A DNA stretch of 64,000 nt from CADEDH01 sp963732695 (GCA_963732695.1 CAVTAP010000021.1:62001-126000); one strand, 5' to 3'. Shown: positions 9,889 through 19,711, counted from the first letter of the stretch. Numbers and translations are program-made. The notes: generated from the letters alone by a model not told the origin.

Positions 9889-10599
9889 TTAGCGAGCCGG
9901 AGCGGGACCGGATTGGTCATCGAAGACGGATGGTGGTCTGTCTGGTTGTGAGCGGTGGACGGCTTGGCGGATGACGGTACGTGACTCTTCGGGTCGGGTG
10001 GTGATGGGGTCGGTGAGGTAGATCTCGTGATGGTGGCCGATGGCTTCGAGATGGTGACGGTCGAGTTCGCGGCGAATCTTGTCGATGGCGTCGCCGATCG
10101 TGTCGTACGGTCCCCGGTGCAGCGCCTGGACCGCCCGTCCTTCAGGCAAGGTAAACAGTGACAGCGACCCGGCGAGGGCAACTGGTACCGTGATCAAACT
10201 CTGAACGATCCGGTCCGAGGGGTCACCGGGGAGACGGATCGCGGCCTGCCAGCGCCAGGCACCGAGTCGGGTGGGATCGAAACGGGTGTCATCGTCGCTG
10301 TGCCAGAACCCTTCGAGCGGTAGGCCCTCGTAGCCCAGCTCACCGGCCCCCGTAGTCACGGCGACCAGTCGGGCCACCCGCCGCAACTCCGCCAGTTCGG
10401 TACGGAACTGGCTGGTGACCTCCACGGTCACGTACTTGCGTGACGGAACCAACACCATCGCCGGCGTCTCCGACACCACGTAGCCCTCGGACCCTGTCGA
10501 GTGCTCCACCCGCACGAACTCTTGACCGTTCGCCCCGTCGCCTGCGTTCATCCGCCCTCGAAGCCGACCACGAAACGACGCACTGAATCGTTCTGTCAT
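9889..10599 (-). CDS. GyrI-like small-molecule-binding domain protein, copy 1
   Basis: 236 residues. The central part (about 50-215) has the GyrI-like effector-binding features: YVTVEVTSQF, PLEGFWHSDDDTRFD, WRWQAAIRLPG, EGRAVQALHRGPYDTIGDA and HHHEIYLTDP. Such domains bind hydrophobic ligands alone or fused to AraC/MerR regulators; here there is no DNA-binding domain. A paralog lies at 17311-18027, and both share the start MTER and the ending PPSVFD. Ligand is unknown. The start at ATG 10599 is supported by the same start in the paralog. Confidence 0.85.
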   Translation of the reverse strand: MTERFSASFRGRLRGRMNAGDGANGQEFVRVEHSTGSEGYVVSETPAMVLVPSRKYVTVEVTSQFRTELAELRRVARLVAVTTGAGELGYEGLPLEGFWHSDDDTRFDPTRLGAWRWQAAIRLPGDPSDRIVQSLITVPVALAGSLSLFTLPEGRAVQALHRGPYDTIGDAIDKIRRELDRHHLEAIGHHHEIYLTDPITTRPEESRTVIRQAVHRSQPDRPPSVFDDQSGPAPAR

Positions 10600-11377
10600 A
10601 ATAAGCTAGGGTGCGCTCCGTAATAGGTCAGAAACCGCAAGGTTTGACCGGATTGAGTTTGTACTGAGCAAATCGACTCGGTTAATCATTTCGTGCATCT
10701 GGCCGTTGCACAACCATCATCGCGGTTGCCAGGTCTGGTACCTGCCCTCGATCTGGGGGCGGTACACCCACACCACGGATGAGAAGCCGCCGATCGCCAA
10801 ACCGGGCTGGGCTTCTCGTCGAGTTCTTGATCCAGACGCTCTGCGATCTGCTCAGCGGTGTCGTCTACCTCGACACCCCACCTCCAGAGGCCAGCCACAA
10901 TCCGAGGCCGCCGCCTGATCATCAGCGACCTCACCCCAGCCGGCCAACCAGTCGAACACTGGCTCATGGATCATCGCTGGCTCACCGTCTGGCGATCACA
11001 CCCCGACTTCACCTTCACTATCGCCTGACAGGTGTATCGAGGAAGCGTGGCCCGTACGATTGTTCGGTAGTGAGCGGGCCGCTCGTGCGGCGGGCTGACC
11101 CGATTTGGAGTAACGCTGCTCTGATCGAGCCAGATCAATCGGGCGGCCTTCTCGCTGCCCGCTCAACTGTCCCGCCGTTCGCAGTAAACCGCCGTTCGAT
11201 GGCCAGGGGAGGGTATGGATCTTTACTGTGGGTGGTGAGCGTTCAGGGGTGAGCGGGCCGCTCGTGCTGTTGTCGGCCACCCGTCGGCCCGTGGTCCCGG
11301 CATCACCGTCGTGGTCATGGTTCGATGTCGACGCCGTGAGTTGAGTTATGAGCGCGGCGTGCTCCACAGCCCCCGAC
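10600..11377. other. 778-bp region without a convincing gene; contains a 19-bp direct repeat
   Basis: A 93-codon minus-strand frame (10686-10967) and a plus-strand frame ending LTVWRSHPDFTFTIA (stop near 11030) overlap each other; neither has a clear ribosome site or recognisable family. A 19-bp direct repeat GTGAGCGGGCCGCTCGTGC occurs at about 11069 and 11250. This looks like decayed coding DNA plus the downstream flank of the sugar dehydrogenase gene. Confidence 0.4.
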
Positions 11378-12853
11378 TCAGTGATCGTCGTCGTGGTCCT
11401 GGTCGGCCTCGACCAGGCGGCGGACCACGCCACTGGTGTTGGCGGGATCGGTGATGCCGGTGTTGCCGGGGGCGGCCCCCGCCTTGCCCAGCGCGTAGAG
11501 TTCGCCCTCAGCATCTTGGCCCATGCCGAGCACGCCGAGCCCGAGTGCTGGTTGGCCGTCGATGACGAACTCCTTCACCTGGTTGTTGTCGTCTAGGTAG
11601 AGGAGCCGGCCGGCGCTGGCGAAGAAGTCCGTGGAGTACTCGGCGAACACGTAGTGACCCCGGAGTTCGTCGATCTCGTCACCGCGGTACACGAATCCGC
11701 CCACTACCGACACCCCTTCGCGCAGAGGGCACGGTCCCACCAGGGCCGGGTCGACCGGCCCCTTGCAGTGGTCGTACTGGGCGATGGGATCCACGTAGGG
11801 TTCGGTGATCACATCGGCGGTGACAAAGCCGTTGGCCGTACCGTTCTGGTTGAAGGCGAAGGTGCCCTCTTTCACCGGCCAGCCGTAGTTCTTGCCCCGG
11901 GTGACGATGTTGATCTCCTCCAGGTCGTTCTGACCCACATCGGCCACGTACAGCCGCCGGGTCCTAGCGTCGAACGACATCTTGTACGGGTTGCGGAAGC
12001 CCAGGGCGTAGATCTCGCTCCGAGCCCCCGGGGTACCCACAAAGGGGTTGCCGGCCGGGACGCGGTAGGCGGCGCCGCCCGATCCGGGGCGGGGATCGAT
12101 GCGCAGGATCTTGCCCAGCAGGCTGGTCAGGTCCTGGGCGTTGCCTCCGGGGGCATGGCCCGGGCCCTGGTCGTCGGCTGCGCCCCCGTCGCCCACGGCG
12201 ATGTAGAGCAGACCGTCGGGTCCGAATCGCAGGTCCCCCCCGTTGTGGTTGAACTGGGGGTGGGGGATCCGCAGGATCTCCCGGGCGCTGGCCGGATCCA
12301 GGGTGGCCCGCTCCGAACGGGGGTTGCGTACCCGGTACTCGGTCACCACGTTGTCGTGATCGGGCAGACTGGCGTTGCAAACGTTGGCCGGTGGGGCCGT
12401 GGTACCGGCCGGCGGTTTCGACTGGAAGACGTAGACCAGGCCGTTTCTCTTGTAGTCGGGATGGAAGGCCAACCCGAACAGGCCCCGCTCGTCGTAGTTG
12501 ATGAAGAAGCAGCCCAAATTCAGACCGGCTGAGCCGAGATCGGCGAACAGATGAGGGGTGGGTGGAGCGTGGCGATCATGATGGTTATTGTCGTCGATGT
12601 TGACCGCCCAAATGCTGCCGTTCTGTTCGGCCACGTAGAGGAGGTCGTTCTGACCGGGAGCGGTTACCGCCGTGACCGGCCCGTCGAGGCCGGAGGCCAC
12701 CGTCTCCAGGCCGATGATGACATCGCCGGTGGGGATCAGCTCGGGTACCGGATCGGGCACCCGGGGGCCCAGAGCACCGGCCGGGGAGATCAGGCCCACG
12801 GTCACGGCCGTGAGCGCGACCGTGGCCGCGAGCAGGCGGAAACGACGGTTCAT
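11378..12853 (-). CDS. Secreted PQQ-dependent sugar dehydrogenase (GSDH/sorbosone type)
   Basis: 491 residues. ATG 12853 follows GAGGAGATGAA and begins an obvious Sec signal peptide (MNRRFRLLAATVALTAVTVG, cleavage after about residue 26 near AGA). The mature part is a six-bladed beta-propeller of the glucose/sorbosone dehydrogenase family: LYVAEQNGSIWAVNI, ERGLFGLAFHPDY, HNGGDLRFGPDGLLYIAVGDGG, FRNPYKMSFD and LYVADVGQNDLEEIN. It probably oxidises an aldose or related sugar outside the membrane using PQQ; the substrate cannot be told. The Asp/His-rich C-terminus (DQDHDDDH) is unusual. Not in an operon. Confidence 0.9.
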   Translation of the reverse strand: MNRRFRLLAATVALTAVTVGLISPAGALGPRVPDPVPELIPTGDVIIGLETVASGLDGPVTAVTAPGQNDLLYVAEQNGSIWAVNIDDNNHHDRHAPPTPHLFADLGSAGLNLGCFFINYDERGLFGLAFHPDYKRNGLVYVFQSKPPAGTTAPPANVCNASLPDHDNVVTEYRVRNPRSERATLDPASAREILRIPHPQFNHNGGDLRFGPDGLLYIAVGDGGAADDQGPGHAPGGNAQDLTSLLGKILRIDPRPGSGGAAYRVPAGNPFVGTPGARSEIYALGFRNPYKMSFDARTRRLYVADVGQNDLEEINIVTRGKNYGWPVKEGTFAFNQNGTANGFVTADVITEPYVDPIAQYDHCKGPVDPALVGPCPLREGVSVVGGFVYRGDEIDELRGHYVFAEYSTDFFASAGRLLYLDDNNQVKEFVIDGQPALGLGVLGMGQDAEGELYALGKAGAAPGNTGITDPANTSGVVRRLVEADQDHDDDH

Positions 12854-12997
12854 TTCATCTCCTCGACCGGAGGTCCGGCCACTGGTCCCCAACGATGTCG
12901 TTCGACATCTGGGGTCAGAGTTGTTGAAGGTACTAAAAATGTCAAGCATTACTGGGTCGCAGTACACCCGACCTATCGCAGTAAACTACTCTTTCTA

Positions 12998-13012
12998 TCC
13001 ACTAACAGTGGA
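12998..13012. promoter_or_regulatory. Small perfect inverted repeat upstream of the dehydrogenase and chemoreceptor genes
   Basis: TCCACTAACAGTGGA, two 6-base arms around AAC, in the 410-bp divergent gap between the dehydrogenase (starts 12853, minus) and the chemoreceptor (starts 13264, plus). The surrounding 60 bases are unusually AT-rich for this genome, as expected for a promoter zone. It may be an operator; no regulator is assigned. Confidence 0.35.
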
Positions 13013-13263
13013 CAAGTACTCTTATCGCAGTGAATAGCCTTACTTAGGCGGGAGGAACGGGACAACCTCCAGCCCTCGACGCTTCCACGGCCGCCAGGAT
13101 TCGGATTCCGGGACACTGTCAGGGCTGGCAGATCGGTCCGACGTGGATAGCGAGCTTTACGCAGCGGGCTGACCCGTACACACGACGAACCGGCTCAAGG
13201 TCGCGCCGGTCCGGCCGACCATCAGGTGATAGTTCAATCGGTGATCGATAGGGAGTGGGAGCG

Positions 13264-14832
13264 GTGCTGCGACGCATTCGGGTCGGACGGAAGCTGGCGC
13301 TGCTGGCTGTACTCGCCCAGATCATGCTGCTCCTGGTCGGGGCGACGTCACTGCGCTCGATCATGAGTCTGCGGGAATCAACCGACCATGTCGCCGAGAG
13401 CGTGGCGGCGGTGCGCAACGGCGTGCTGGTGGACATGTCGCACGATGCCATCCGGGGCGACGTCCTGCTGGCCGCGGTGTCCGACCCGGCCGACGTCCCG
13501 GAGCTGACCGAGACCGTCCGGGCCGATGCCGAGACCATGCGGGAACGTCTGCTGGCGGTGAACGACGCCAGTGGTGACGCCGACGTCAGTCGGGCCGTCG
13601 ACGCCGTGTCGCCCATGGTGAACGCCTACGAGGAGCTGGCGTTGGCCGCGGTCGAGGCGGTCGGCACCTCACAGGCCGACGCCGCCATGGCCGACTTCCT
13701 CGATTCGTTCGAGCAGCTCGAAGCGGCCCTGCCCACCGTGGCCGACGCCGTGGAGCGCCTGGCCGACCAGCACCGGCTCGACGCCGACGACCATGCCCGC
13801 AAGGCCCGCACCGAGGGCGCCATCCTGCAGGTGGTGGCCATGGCCCTGATGGGCTTCCTCACCTGGCGGATCTCCCGCTCGATCGTGGGCCCGATCCGGG
13901 CCCTGCGGGATCAGCTGGCCGAGATCGCCGACGGCGAGGGTGACCTCACCCGCCGGGCCGACGAGTCGGTGGCCGGCGAGCCGGGCGAGCTGGCCGCCGC
14001 CTTCAACCGCTTTGCCGCCAAGGTGGCCACCGCCATGCGGGGCATCGGCGCGCAGGCCGAGGGCCTGGCCCAGGCCTCGGACCGGCTCAGCCATGTGAGC
14101 CGCACCATGTCGTCCACCGCCCAGGACACGGCGGCCGAGGCTTCCAGCATGGCCCGGGATGCCGATCAGGTCTCGATCGCCGTGGGCGAGGTGGCGACCT
14201 CGTCGAACGAGCTGGCCATCTCCATCCGGGAGATCGCCTCCTCGGCCTCCGAGGCGGTTCGGGTGGCGAGCGAAGCGGTGGAGATCTCGGAGGCCACCCG
14301 GGCCGCGGTCGACCGGCTCTCGTCCAGCTCGATGGAGATCGCCGACGTGGTCAAGGCCATCGGCAGCATCGCCGAGCAGACCAACCTGCTGGCCCTCAAC
14401 GCCACCATCGAGGCGGCCCGGGCGGGCGAGGCCGGCAAGGGGTTCGCCATCGTGGCCAACGAGGTGAAGAGCCTGGCCCTGGAGACGGCCAACGCCACGT
14501 CGGACATCACCACCCGCATCGAGGCGGTGCAGGCCGACACGGCCACCGCCGTGGCCGCCATCAACGAGATCACCACGATCGTGAGCCAGATCAACGACAC
14601 CCAGGGCACGATCGCCGCCGCGGTGGAGGAGCAGACGGTGACGACGGCCGTGATCGGTCAGTCGGTGAGCGACTCGGCCTCCCTGACCGAGCAGATCTCC
14701 CACAATGCCGAGACCGTGAGCCAGGCCGCCGAGCACACCAACGCCGGTGCGCTCGACACCCAGCAGGCCGCCGGTGAGCTGTCGGCCATGGCCGCCCAGC
14801 TCCACGACCTCGTCGGCATGTTCACCTACTAA
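13264..14832 (+). CDS. Methyl-accepting chemotaxis protein
   Basis: 522 residues. GTG 13264 is preferred over the in-frame GTG at 13255 because AGGGAG lies about 8 bases before it and the protein then starts MLRRIRVGRKLALLAVLAQ, a short basic head before transmembrane segment 1 (about 10-30). The periplasmic domain (about 31-180) looks four-helix-bundle-like. TM2 lies near 185-205, a HAMP domain follows (ISRSIVGPIRALRDQLAEI), then a long signalling coiled coil with the conserved hairpin EQTNLLALNATIEAARAGEAGKGFAIVA. No chemotaxis partners are in the window. The ligand is unknown. Confidence 0.93.
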   Translation: MLRRIRVGRKLALLAVLAQIMLLLVGATSLRSIMSLRESTDHVAESVAAVRNGVLVDMSHDAIRGDVLLAAVSDPADVPELTETVRADAETMRERLLAVNDASGDADVSRAVDAVSPMVNAYEELALAAVEAVGTSQADAAMADFLDSFEQLEAALPTVADAVERLADQHRLDADDHARKARTEGAILQVVAMALMGFLTWRISRSIVGPIRALRDQLAEIADGEGDLTRRADESVAGEPGELAAAFNRFAAKVATAMRGIGAQAEGLAQASDRLSHVSRTMSSTAQDTAAEASSMARDADQVSIAVGEVATSSNELAISIREIASSASEAVRVASEAVEISEATRAAVDRLSSSSMEIADVVKAIGSIAEQTNLLALNATIEAARAGEAGKGFAIVANEVKSLALETANATSDITTRIEAVQADTATAVAAINEITTIVSQINDTQGTIAAAVEEQTVTTAVIGQSVSDSASLTEQISHNAETVSQAAEHTNAGALDTQQAAGELSAMAAQLHDLVGMFTY

Positions 14833-14869
14833 AAGGCACCCGCCAACCTCGCCACCGGCCAGACGGGGG

Positions 14870-15052
14870 TTACAACAACTCCGGCACCGGTCTTCCCTGG
14901 GGGTCTCGCCAGGCTGCTACGTAGTCGGTCATGAGTTGTTGGACGATGTTGCTCACGCTGCGCCCTTCGATGAGAGCGATGTATTTGAGCTGACGCACGA
15001 GGGTGGGGTTCACGTAGGTCTGCAAGCTCGCCTTGTCCGTGGTCACGAGCAC
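14870..15052 (-). CDS. Small ribbon-helix-helix-like protein
   Basis: 60 residues: LQTYVNPTLVRQLKYIALIEGRSVSNIVQQLMTDYV has the short beta strand plus two helices of ribbon-helix-helix repressors such as antitoxins. No toxin gene follows or precedes it, so it is an orphan. It converges with the chemoreceptor gene (38-bp gap). Confidence 0.55.
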   Translation of the reverse strand: MLVTTDKASLQTYVNPTLVRQLKYIALIEGRSVSNIVQQLMTDYVAAWRDPQGRPVPELL

Positions 15053-15367
15053 GATCGTACCTGCACTACTGCTGAGGTGCGGTACTTGACTACTGTAGTG
15101 CTTACTCGACCGTTGATCGCCCGGGCCAAGGTTACGTCCGGCCGATTTGTGCCGCTGACAGAGGGGGGCCGACCGAGGGGCAGGGCGCGGTGCGTCGAGT
15201 CGGGCCTCCCTCTGTACATGCGTGGATCAGCACCAAATGTGCCACGCGACCCCCTACCCTGAAGCGTACACCACCGTCGTCGAGACGAAACAAGCACGGT
15301 CACAACACGTTTATCGCCACGTGGAACCGGTTACCAGATTCACCGTCACCACTCGCGAGACGGTCAA
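15053..15367. other. Intergenic region without a supported gene
   Basis: Contains overlapping frames on both strands with no ribosome sites and no recognisable family. GCACTACTG... and ...GTAGTGC pieces around 15062-15102 form a possible operator upstream of the ribbon-helix-helix gene. The right part probably belongs to the transposase remnant that follows. Confidence 0.3.
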
Positions 15368-15526
15368 ATGGCGCTCCGCTGGTGCCCCGCGGGCCTGGGC
15401 GAAGCCGCCAAGCAGTTCCGCCGGGTCAACGGACAGCTTCATCTCCCAGCACTACGCCGAGCCCTCGAAGCACACGTAGCCGCCACTGTCACACACCCAT
15501 GCCATGATGAGGAGAAAGCAGCCTGA
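15368..15526 (+). pseudogene. C-terminal transposase fragment
   Basis: 52 codons reading MALRWCPAGLGEAAKQFRRV and LHLPALRRALEAH, the typical end of transposases in which W, AKQFRRV and LPALR are conserved near the C-terminus. The rest is absent or in other frames upstream. The exact IS family is not certain. Confidence 0.4.
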
Positions 15527-15664
15527 ACATCACCGGGCCGCCACCGAAGTTCCACGGAACTCGGGACATCCTCCGGCGTGCAGGTCCAGGGGTCACGACA
15601 CCGGGCGGAATGGGTTTGCGGCGCCGTGACCCCTGAAACACGCCATTAGCGTTTCCAGCGTCCC

Positions 15665-17195
15665 GTGGCCCTAACCACGATTTTTCGTTCGGCCCTGGTG
15701 GGGTGGCGTGAAAAGACCCTCTGAGCTGGGAGAATCGGTTCTGCTGAAGGAACTAGTTCTGCCCAGAGAGAGGGTCTTGTCGTGGGCGATAGTAGCAGGC
15801 TGGTGTGGCCACGTTCGGTGACGGATCGGGGGGTCGGTCTGACCTCCCGGGCGGGGCTGTGGTGGCTGGCCACCGTCGCTGATCAGCTCGGCCTGACCGG
15901 CGGGCTGCGGCACGCGATGCGGCGGCTGTCATGGCGGGACCACCACCCGGGCACCACCCTCTCCCTGCTCGTCCTGGCCATCGCTGATGGGGCGACGGCG
16001 ATGTCGGATCTGGCGATGCTGCGGGGCTTAAAGACCCTGTTCGCCTCGGTGGCATCGACGACGACGGCGTGGCGCACGATCAACCGGGTCGGCCCGGCCG
16101 AGCTGCGTGACCTGGCCGCCGCTGATGCCCAGGCTCGGGCAGCGGCGTGGGCGCTGCAACCGGTGCGGTCCCGGATCGTGATCGATATCGACGCCACGAT
16201 CGTCACCTGCCGCTCCGACAAACAAGATGCCGCGGGCACCTGGAAGCGGTCCTTCGGGTTCCATCCGCTGCTGGCCATCGACGCCGAACGGCGTGAGGTC
16301 CTGGCCCAACTCGTCCGCCCGGGCAACGCCGGGTCGAACACTGCGGCCGATCACGCCGAGGTCCTCGCGTTGGCTATCGACGCGCTGCCCGAGCGGGACC
16401 GGGCCGGGCACCACTGGAACGACGACCCAGCCGATGCGGTGACCGAGATCGTGATCCGGGCTGACGCTGCTGGTCAGACCCACTGGCTGGCCGAAGACGC
16501 CGCCGAACGGAACTGCTGGTTCAGTCTCGGCTACGGCATCGATGACCGGGTCCGCGCCGGTGTCACCGCCACCACCAACGACGACTGGACCCCAGCCATC
16601 GAGCCGACGGCAGCCACCGTGACGGGGCCGAGGTGATCGACCTCACCCCGAAAGTGTCGCTCAAGGGCTGGCCTGCGGGGACCAGGTTGATCGTGCGTCG
16701 GGAACGACCCCACCCTGGAGCCCAGCTCTCGTTGTTCGACGACATCAACGGTCGCCGTCACACCGCCCATATCACCAACCAAACCGGTGAAGCGGCTGTC
16801 CTGGAACTCGCTCACCGCCAGAGAGGCGCCGTCGAAGATGTCATCCGTGACTTGAAGGCCTGCGGCTACCGGTCCTGGCCCTCGGAATGCATCGTCAACA
16901 ACCAAACCTGGGCCCTACTCGCCGCCATCGCCTTCAACCTGCTGTCACGAGCGCAGCGGCTCACCCTCACCGGCCGCTACCAGACCGCCACCCCCAAGAC
17001 CATCCGCCAACGACTGCTCCACATCGCCGGCCGGGTCACACCCACCGGACGGGCCCTCCACCTCGACGCCGACTGGCCCTGGACCCCCACCCTCATCACC
17101 GCCATCAACCAGACCGAGACCATCACCCACCACGCTGCGTGAACCAGCCGGCCCGGGCGGTCAAGCGGGACGAAAAATCGTGGCTAACCCAAACA
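15665..17195 (+). mobile_element. IS1380-family element
   Basis: Inverted terminal repeats: CTAACCACGATTTTTCGTTC at about 15671-15690 and its near complement GACGAAAAATCGTGGCTAA at about 17169-17187. One transposase gene on the plus strand, frameshifted. An AT-containing stretch before the gene (GAAGGAACTAGTTCTGCC) may hold its promoter. Confidence 0.8.
15782..17142 (+). pseudogene. IS1380-family transposase, frameshifted
   Basis: The first 284 codons end at 16636 and the rest continues in a different frame from about 16605 (HRDGAEVIDLTPKVSLKGW...). Together they give a full IS1380 transposase: DQLGLTGGLRHAMRRL, TTAWRTINRV, RIVIDIDATIVTCRSDKQ, FGFHPLLAIDA, ELAHRQRGAVEDVIRDLK and NNQTWALLAAIAFNLL. 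A single lost base in GAGCCGACGGC near 16603 explains the break. Without recoding it is inactive. Confidence 0.8.
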
Positions 17196-17279
17196 GCAGC
17201 TGAACGCTGGGACCAGATCTTCTACGACCCCATCGCCGCCGCCGGCTCGACATCCTTGAACCATCAGCCCGCAACTTGA
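17196..17279 (+). pseudogene. IstB C-terminal remnant
   Basis: Reads AERWDQIFYDPIAAAGS before a stop, which resembles the end of IstB ATPases (W..IF.DP..AAA..DRL). It is on the opposite strand to the IS21 at 7.8-9.7 kb and too short to be functional. Confidence 0.4.
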
Positions 17280-17310
17280 ATCAAGGGGCGGGGTGGGAAT
17301 GGGAGAGGGA

Positions 17311-18027
17311 CTATCGGGTATCGGGATGTTCGGGTTCGTCGAATACTGATGGCGGCCGGCGTCGCTGGGGGTTTCGGACGGGTTGGCGGATCAGTGTGCG
17401 TGACTGGTCGGGCTGGGTCGATGCCGGGTCGGTCAGGTAGATCTCGTGGTGGTCGCCGGTTGGTTCGAGGTGTCGGCGTTCGAGTTCTCGGGTGATCGTG
17501 TCGATGGTTGTGCTTATCGAGTCGTAGGTCCCGTGGTGGAGAGCCTGAACCACCACGCCTTCGCTAACGGTAATCAGGGTAACGCCGACCCGGGAAGAGG
17601 CTTGGCTGGCGATCAGGCTACGAACGATCAGTTCCGAGGGATCGCCACGGACCGCGATCGCTGCCCGCCACCGCCAGGCTCCGAGCTGAGACGGATCGAA
17701 TCGGGTGTCGTTGTCGCTGCGCCAGAAGCCCTCAAGGGGCGTCTCGTCGTAGCTCAACTCACCCGCCCCGCAGGTCACTGCGATCAGCCGAGCCACCCGC
17801 CGCAGTACCGCCAGTTCCTCCCTGAAGTCATCGGTAACTTCGACCGTCACGTACTTCTGAGTTGGCACTGACACCAGGTCCGGTGTCTCCAACGAGGCGG
17901 AACCAGCCGAGTACTCACCCGCCGGGTCGACTCGAAAACCGCCATCGGCCTCGTCATGCTCAGGATCGTCCCAGCTCATGCCCGACCACAGCTTCCTACG
18001 AAGTGAAGCAATGATTCGTTCTGTCAT
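17311..18027 (-). CDS. GyrI-like small-molecule-binding domain protein, copy 2
   Basis: 238 residues, paralog of the protein at 9889-10599. Shared motifs are KYVTVEV, ELAVLRRVARLIAVT.GAGEL, PLEGFW.SD.DTRFD..LGAWRW.AAI, VQALHHGTYDSI, HHEIYLTDP, SRTLIRQPV and PPSVFDE. The frame stays open far upstream, but ATG 18027 is chosen because it matches the MTER start of copy 1. The start codon lies inside a perfect palindrome (18019-18034). Function is presumably ligand binding; the ligand is unknown. Confidence 0.85.
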   Translation of the reverse strand: MTERIIASLRRKLWSGMSWDDPEHDEADGGFRVDPAGEYSAGSASLETPDLVSVPTQKYVTVEVTDDFREELAVLRRVARLIAVTCGAGELSYDETPLEGFWRSDNDTRFDPSQLGAWRWRAAIAVRGDPSELIVRSLIASQASSRVGVTLITVSEGVVVQALHHGTYDSISTTIDTITRELERRHLEPTGDHHEIYLTDPASTQPDQSRTLIRQPVRNPQRRRPPSVFDEPEHPDTR

Positions 18028-18034
18028 GACAGAA
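18019..18034. promoter_or_regulatory. Perfect 16-bp palindrome over the start codon of GyrI-like copy 2
   Basis: TTCTGTCATGACAGAA is its own reverse complement and contains the ATG. Copy 1 has only its first half at the same place (TTCTGTCAT, then AATAAG). It could be an operator or a mRNA hairpin that hides the start. Confidence 0.4.
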
Positions 18035-18181
18035 TACGTTGGCGTGCCACCCAGCCGAACGATGGTACGGGCAGCGGCGACAACGTTGCGGTCGACACCG
18101 ACCCTGCGGTCAGTGACGCCACGGCCCAAGCAACACTCGCCACCCTGGACCACGGTAGTCCCGGCCAGCAGGACTACACCC

Positions 18182-18892
18182 ACCAGTGACCGCCAACCAG
18201 CGGACCCGACCAGCCCAGCCCGAACTCCACTACCCGTCCCCTTTCCAGGTGAAGGGACCGATGCCGCCGCTCCACACTGTTCGCCCGTGGTCGTGGGGGC
18301 CACGGCCCGCAATGGTGCCAACTCGGCGGCGGCGACCTCGTCAAGCCATGGCCCCCACCCATTCCGGTGGAGCTCGGCCACCTCAGCGGCCAGGTCAATC
18401 GGAGGCGATGCCGGGCCACTCCTAACCAATTGCCGGTGAAGGATCTCCACTGCGGCCCACATTGTTGCGGTCAGTAACTCCTTAGCCGCCGGGGCCGGTA
18501 TGCCTGCCCGCCGAACCAGGACCGCTTCCACCGCCGCCCGCCGCCGGCCCAGCACCGCTTCCACCGGCCCCACATCCAGACTCACATGTTCCGCGGCGTG
18601 AGGCACCACAGCCACCCGCTCCCCAGCCGTCACTGAACCGGGCCCGATGATGCCCTCCAACCAAACCCGGACACCAAACACCAGGCATCCGCTGTGACAA
18701 CTCCAAAACCACAGCGGCCGCCGCAAACTCAACCGCCCGGCCCCCTATCTGGTCACGGTCGATCTCCGCTCCATCGACAACATCGGCTCGGGCCGAGGCC
18801 AACGAACCAACAATTTGGTCAAAGACCCTGATCACCACGCCCCCACAGTCGCATCCAGCCCGACCAGCTGAGACCGGGCCGGCCCCATCCAC
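18182..18892 (-). pseudogene. Unknown protein gene, frameshifted
   Basis: Two frames give protein-like sequence in succession: MDGAGPVSAGRAGCDCGG...VIRVFDQIVGSLASARADV...GRAVEFAAAAVVLEL from 18892, then VRVWLEGIIGPGSV...AGERVAVVPHAAEHVSLDV...AAVEAVLVRRAGI...ELLTATMWAAVEIL in a second frame. The join lies near 18690-18710. Family is not recognised. It reads into the GyrI-like gene downstream. Confidence 0.35.
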
Positions 18893-19027
18893 CCGTCAAC
18901 ACTGTGTTACAACACCTGCCATTACCCAAACAGCAGCCACTAACCGCTTCTGCCGCCTGCTTCGCAGCAGACCGTCCGATCAGTGCTCCTGTCAGAACCC
19001 CCATCTCGAGCCGTGGATCCGCGGGGG

Positions 19028-19711
19028 TCATGGGGAGTGCCGCCAGGTTTCGATTCGGTGGTGTTCGGGGGCTAATCCGTTGCGGACGCCCCACAGGACG
19101 GCTTGCGAGCGGGTGGTGACACCGATCTTGCGGTAGGCGGTACGGATGTAGCCTTTGATCGTGTTCGCGCTGAGGTAGGTGAGGGCGGCGATCTCGTTGT
19201 TGGTTTTGCCCTGGGTGACGAAGGCCAGGATTTCTGCTTCTCGTTCGCTGAGGCCGACGGTGTCACCGGGCCAGGTCAGGGCGGTGGTGGGCCGGTGGAA
19301 CGATGCCGATGGTTGAACCACGATCTGATCACGGTTGACCGCCTCCAACGCGTCGACCAGGGTCTCGGCGGGCACGGTCTTGGACAGGTAGCCGTGAACA
19401 CCTTTGTTGAGGGCGACTTGGACCAGGTGGGCACTGAAGGCCCAGGTGTAGATGACCACGTGCCGGGCTCGGGGGTTGGCCAACAGCACATTGAGATCGC
19501 CGCCGTCGGCTTCGCTTTGGGCGAACGAGTCATACAACGCCACATCGACATCGACCGTGACCGGCCGGTCAGGGGCGAGCTGGACCACCTCGACCCGATC
19601 GGGGAACGGTTCAAGCATGCGGGCCACCCCCGCTACGACAATCTCGTAGTCGTCAACGATCGCCAACCGGAGCGGGGAACAGGCCACTCCCTGATCGTAG
19701 GCTCCCCCCAC
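19028..19711 (-). CDS. LuxR/NarL-family response regulator
   Basis: 227 residues. The receiver domain (RLAIVDDYEIVVAGVARML with the acidic pair; phosphoacceptor region VDVDVALYDSF; VVIYTWAFSAHLVQVALNKGVHGYLSKT with the conserved Lys) occupies about 14-125. The C-terminal LuxR helix-turn-helix (LSEREAEILAFVTQGKTNNEIAALTYLSANTIKGYIRTAYRKIGV) lies near 155-205. It is divergent from the SpoIIE phosphatase gene at 19841; the 130-bp gap probably holds both promoters. GTG 19711 is the apparent start. No cognate kinase gene is adjacent. Confidence 0.9.
   Translation of the reverse strand: MGGAYDQGVACSPLRLAIVDDYEIVVAGVARMLEPFPDRVEVVQLAPDRPVTVDVDVALYDSFAQSEADGGDLNVLLANPRARHVVIYTWAFSAHLVQVALNKGVHGYLSKTVPAETLVDALEAVNRDQIVVQPSASFHRPTTALTWPGDTVGLSEREAEILAFVTQGKTNNEIAALTYLSANTIKGYIRTAYRKIGVTTRSQAVLWGVRNGLAPEHHRIETWRHSP

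Noticed and set aside
18028..18732. Fusion of an unknown domain to GyrI-like copy 2
   Set aside because: The continuous frame crosses the conserved MTER start shared with copy 1; the upstream part continues in another frame and looks like a separate broken gene.
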